10,215 nt of DNA. Origin: Oligoflexia bacterium. Its GTDB lineage: Bacteria; Bdellovibrionota; Bdellovibrionia; Bdellovibrionales; UBA1609. Each line of letters begins with the position of its first letter. The stretch's first letter is position 1. Of this stretch, positions 8,385 to 10,215 are shown in pieces. Under the pieces are notes generated by a model. That model saw nothing but the letters and a program-made list of their open reading frames with translations. It was not told the origin of the DNA and searched no databases. The stretch spans positions 1-10,215 of the forward strand of contig JAPPIY010000321.1 of assembly GCA_026914095.1 (NCBI GenBank). The letters are read 5' to 3'. The position numbers were made by a program, and so were the translations under genes.

Positions 8385-9371
8385 ATGTCTTCTAAAAAAT
8401 CGTTTTTAAAAAAACATCTTCTTTTGATCCTATCTCTGCATGTTTGTTCCCCAATGGCTTTTGGCATCACAGGCTCTATTACAGACCTCGGATTTTCTTC
8501 AGAGCAGGCTCCTAAAGAATCTTTCTTTGGCCCCTTAAAAGGATCAGCTAAAATCCAACTATCCAGAAATCTCAGAAGAAACAATTGGGAAAATTTCTTC
8601 TCTGCCAATCACAAAGACAGTGTATTTGACACATTTCTCATAAAAGCGGATTTGAGCCTGAATTATCCTCTAGCTAATAGTTTTCCCTCCTTAAAAAACT
8701 CCCCAGCTTTTAAAGAAACGCTTGTGTTTCTTATATTGAGTTATAAAAGACCCCTATATGATGTTCCACAAACAATAAAAAGGTATTGTTTTCAATCTCA
8801 CTTTTGCTTTGAACAGACAAATATAGGTATTTCAAACTCTTTTCATAAGAAAAATAGTTTAACAGGCCAATACTCCGCTTATTTAACAATTCCAACTTCC
8901 AAAAAATCTTATGATCAAATAAAATTTGTTGGAATAGGCGCCTCTCTAAATACGCATTACCCCTTCTTTTCAAAAGCCGGTCTTCAGATTTCAGGAATTT
9001 CCTCTCATTTTTTTGATACAGCTGTTTATGGGAGCAATTTTGCCAATGCAGTAGGCTCAGAAAGCAATGACATTTTTTCCATGTTCAATCAAGCCGGTCT
9101 TCGCTTTGCTTATTCGGAACAGAGTTTTATTCCGGCTACAGTGATTTATATCAGTCACCTAGTTGGGCAGGATTACCAAAAAGACACATTTCAAGGTTTG
9201 TCTTTAGGCTGTTCTACGGTTTGGTCCCTTGGCAAAAGACTTCGAATTGTAACAGGTCTACGGTGGGGAAGCAGTATCTTCCGACATGAATACACTGCCA
9301 GAGCTAAAAAGGCCGACCCTTTCAATGCCGATGAAACCTTTATAAGCGGTGGCCTTAGCTATTCTTTTTAA
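8385..9371 (+). CDS. Predicted outer-membrane beta-barrel protein
   Basis: This 328-aa protein has a typical Sec signal peptide: basic start MSSKKSFLKKH, hydrophobic core LLLILSL, likely cleavage after A25 or G27. The mature part has many short alternating polar/hydrophobic stretches separated by Gly/Asn/Ser-rich turns, and ends GGLSYSF. A terminal Phe is the usual BAM recognition signal of outer-membrane barrels. C135 and C141 could form a small disulfide loop. I do not recognise a named family. An in-frame ATG at 8310 overlaps the previous stop (ATGA) and would add 25 residues before the signal peptide; I prefer 8385, although no clear ribosome site precedes it. The gap of 71 nt from the second lipoprotein gene suggests one operon, so the barrel may anchor or export, or be a substrate of, the lipoprotein pair (inference). 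Confidence 0.7.
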   Translation: MSSKKSFLKKHLLLILSLHVCSPMAFGITGSITDLGFSSEQAPKESFFGPLKGSAKIQLSRNLRRNNWENFFSANHKDSVFDTFLIKADLSLNYPLANSFPSLKNSPAFKETLVFLILSYKRPLYDVPQTIKRYCFQSHFCFEQTNIGISNSFHKKNSLTGQYSAYLTIPTSKKSYDQIKFVGIGASLNTHYPFFSKAGLQISGISSHFFDTAVYGSNFANAVGSESNDIFSMFNQAGLRFAYSEQSFIPATVIYISHLVGQDYQKDTFQGLSLGCSTVWSLGKRLRIVTGLRWGSSIFRHEYTARAKKADPFNADETFISGGLSYSF

Positions 9372-9443
9372 GACTTGTCTTTTATAGCCAATGTTTTTTC
9401 TTGGCGCTTCGAAACCCCTCGGATTTTCCGGCGAGCCTTGCCA

Positions 9444-9540
9444 TTATACTGATCTGATTTGAAAATTCCCGTATTCAGTCATTCCCGCGAAAGCGGGAAT
9501 CTCCAACTGTCAGCGGAAAACTCAAACAAGATTAGTATAA
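9444..9540. repeat. MITE-like inverted-repeat element, best-preserved copy
   Basis: This 97-bp element starts TTATACTGATCTGATTTG and ends AACAAGATTAGTATAA. The 26-bp arms match as inverted repeats at about 20 positions. At its centre lies the perfect hairpin ATTCCCGC-GAAA-GCGGGAAT (9481-9500), which resembles the ATTCCC(N8)GGGAAT core of neisserial dRS3 repeats; that is similarity of form only. It occupies the gap between two convergent genes. No T run follows the hairpin on either strand, so it is not a standard terminator, and I see no other clear terminator between 9372 and 9583. Confidence 0.75.
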
Positions 9541-9583
9541 CAAGCTGGGAAATTCAAGAAAGCAACTTACCTCAATTATACCG

Positions 9584-10215
9584 CTAAACTGTCAAAGGCA
9601 GTAGCTTTTTGCTCAAAATGGAGGGCGGCTGTTTATCCCATAAGCTGATGACATGGCCTCCCAAGCCTGAACCCGTGGGTTTTACAGCTAAAGCCCCTTT
9701 TTGTTTTAAATGCTGAATGTGTTGCTCCAAATCATAAGAAATCAGCTCCCACTGTTCAAAACATTTGTATCCCAAATTTAAGGCCTCTGTTAGTATTGAC
9801 AAAGACTGCTCTTTATTCGTTTCTTTTAAAGCTTGAAGACACAATTGAACCGATTGATCCATCTGTTTATCTATTTGCTCCGCTAAAGACCAATCTTTGT
9901 CAAACAAACTTCTTACTTTAGAAACCCCCACAGAAGTAGAAGCCCGCCCTCCAGAATAAGATAAAAATAAAAGAGGTGTATTTTTAAATTTATCCAGCGT
10001 TTTTAAAATTTTAGATTTTTGATATAAAATGGGTTTCTGCTCTAAGACCGCAGTTACATCCATGCCACTGCTTTTTCCATGAAAAAAATCTTCTAAAGCT
10101 GTTGAAAATGGCTTTAGCTGATTTTTACTAATCCATTTTTTGTATAACAATAAATGAGACATTCCCACACATAGAGCGGAAGAAGCGCCTAACCCCGCCC
10201 CAAACGGCAGACAGC
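9584..10215 (-). CDS. mvk: Mevalonate kinase (GHMP kinase family), 5' part cut by window edge
   Basis: This enzyme phosphorylates mevalonate with ATP to 5-phosphomevalonate in the cytoplasm, on the mevalonate route to isopentenyl diphosphate. About 210 C-terminal residues are visible; the start lies beyond the window. Reading into the edge gives LPFGAGLGASSAL, the glycine/serine-rich GHMP ATP-binding motif. It is followed by E and then HGKSSGMD: the Glu and Asp are 11 residues apart, as are the Mg-binding Glu and catalytic Asp of mammalian mevalonate kinase. YSGGRASTSVGVSKV follows, then the C-terminal GHMP motif KPTGSGLGGHV. The HG-x-SSG-x-D signature favours mevalonate kinase over phosphomevalonate kinase or galactokinase. 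The GTG at 10166-10168 is internal, since the ATP motif lies upstream of it. The gene converges on the barrel gene and is probably not functionally linked to it. Other pathway genes may lie beyond the right edge. Confidence 0.85.
   Translation of the reverse strand, partial: CLPFGAGLGASSALCVGMSHLLLYKKWISKNQLKPFSTALEDFFHGKSSGMDVTAVLEQKPILYQKSKILKTLDKFKNTPLLFLSYSGGRASTSVGVSKVRSLFDKDWSLAEQIDKQMDQSVQLCLQALKETNKEQSLSILTEALNLGYKCFEQWELISYDLEQHIQHLKQKGALAVKPTGSGLGGHVISLWDKQPPSILSKKLLPLTV

Noticed and set aside
9405..9440. Possible stem-loop CTCGG...CCGGCGAG downstream of the barrel gene
   Set aside because: Only short, bulged pairing with no T tract; too weak to call a terminator.
9481..9500. Perfect GC-rich hairpin as a bidirectional terminator for the convergent genes
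   Set aside because: No T run on either side, and the same hairpin is the core of dispersed repeat copies elsewhere in the window.

Overview
The window looks like chromosomal DNA of an AT-rich Gram-negative bacterium. The evidence is two very large predicted lipoproteins, a signal-peptide-bearing outer-membrane barrel protein ending in Phe, and short dispersed GC-rich palindromes like those of many proteobacteria. A mevalonate kinase gene is also present, and the mevalonate pathway is uncommon in Gram-negatives (known in, for example, Coxiella/Legionella relatives and some Bdellovibrio- or Myxococcus-like lineages). The large lipoprotein metalloprotease plus barrel combination feels most like Bdellovibrionota or Legionellales, but I cannot place the organism from this window.

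Layout: positions 1-560 hold no credible gene. They contain one truncated copy, two full copies and one terminal fragment of a ~96-bp inverted-repeat element (MITE-like), then an AT-rich leader with a candidate promoter. Positions 561-9371 carry three co-oriented, closely spaced genes: a 1299-aa lipoprotein with an intact HExxHxxGxxH zinc site and Met-turn; a 1272-aa paralogous lipoprotein in which every zinc ligand and the catalytic Glu are replaced; and a 328-aa predicted outer-membrane beta-barrel. Another copy of the inverted-repeat element (9444-9540) lies in the short convergent intergenic region, followed on the minus strand by the 3' part of a mevalonate kinase gene that runs off the window.

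The main point of interest is the tandem pair of active metalloprotease and pseudo-metalloprotease lipoproteins, apparently co-transcribed with a barrel protein. It suggests a cell-envelope or surface complex in which the inactive paralog is a structural, regulatory or substrate-binding partner. Synonymous-site similarity between the paralogs is patchy: near identity just after the Met-turn, but a completely altered active-site helix. This argues for selected loss of catalysis or gene conversion rather than random decay. The mevalonate kinase is probably unrelated to the cassette.
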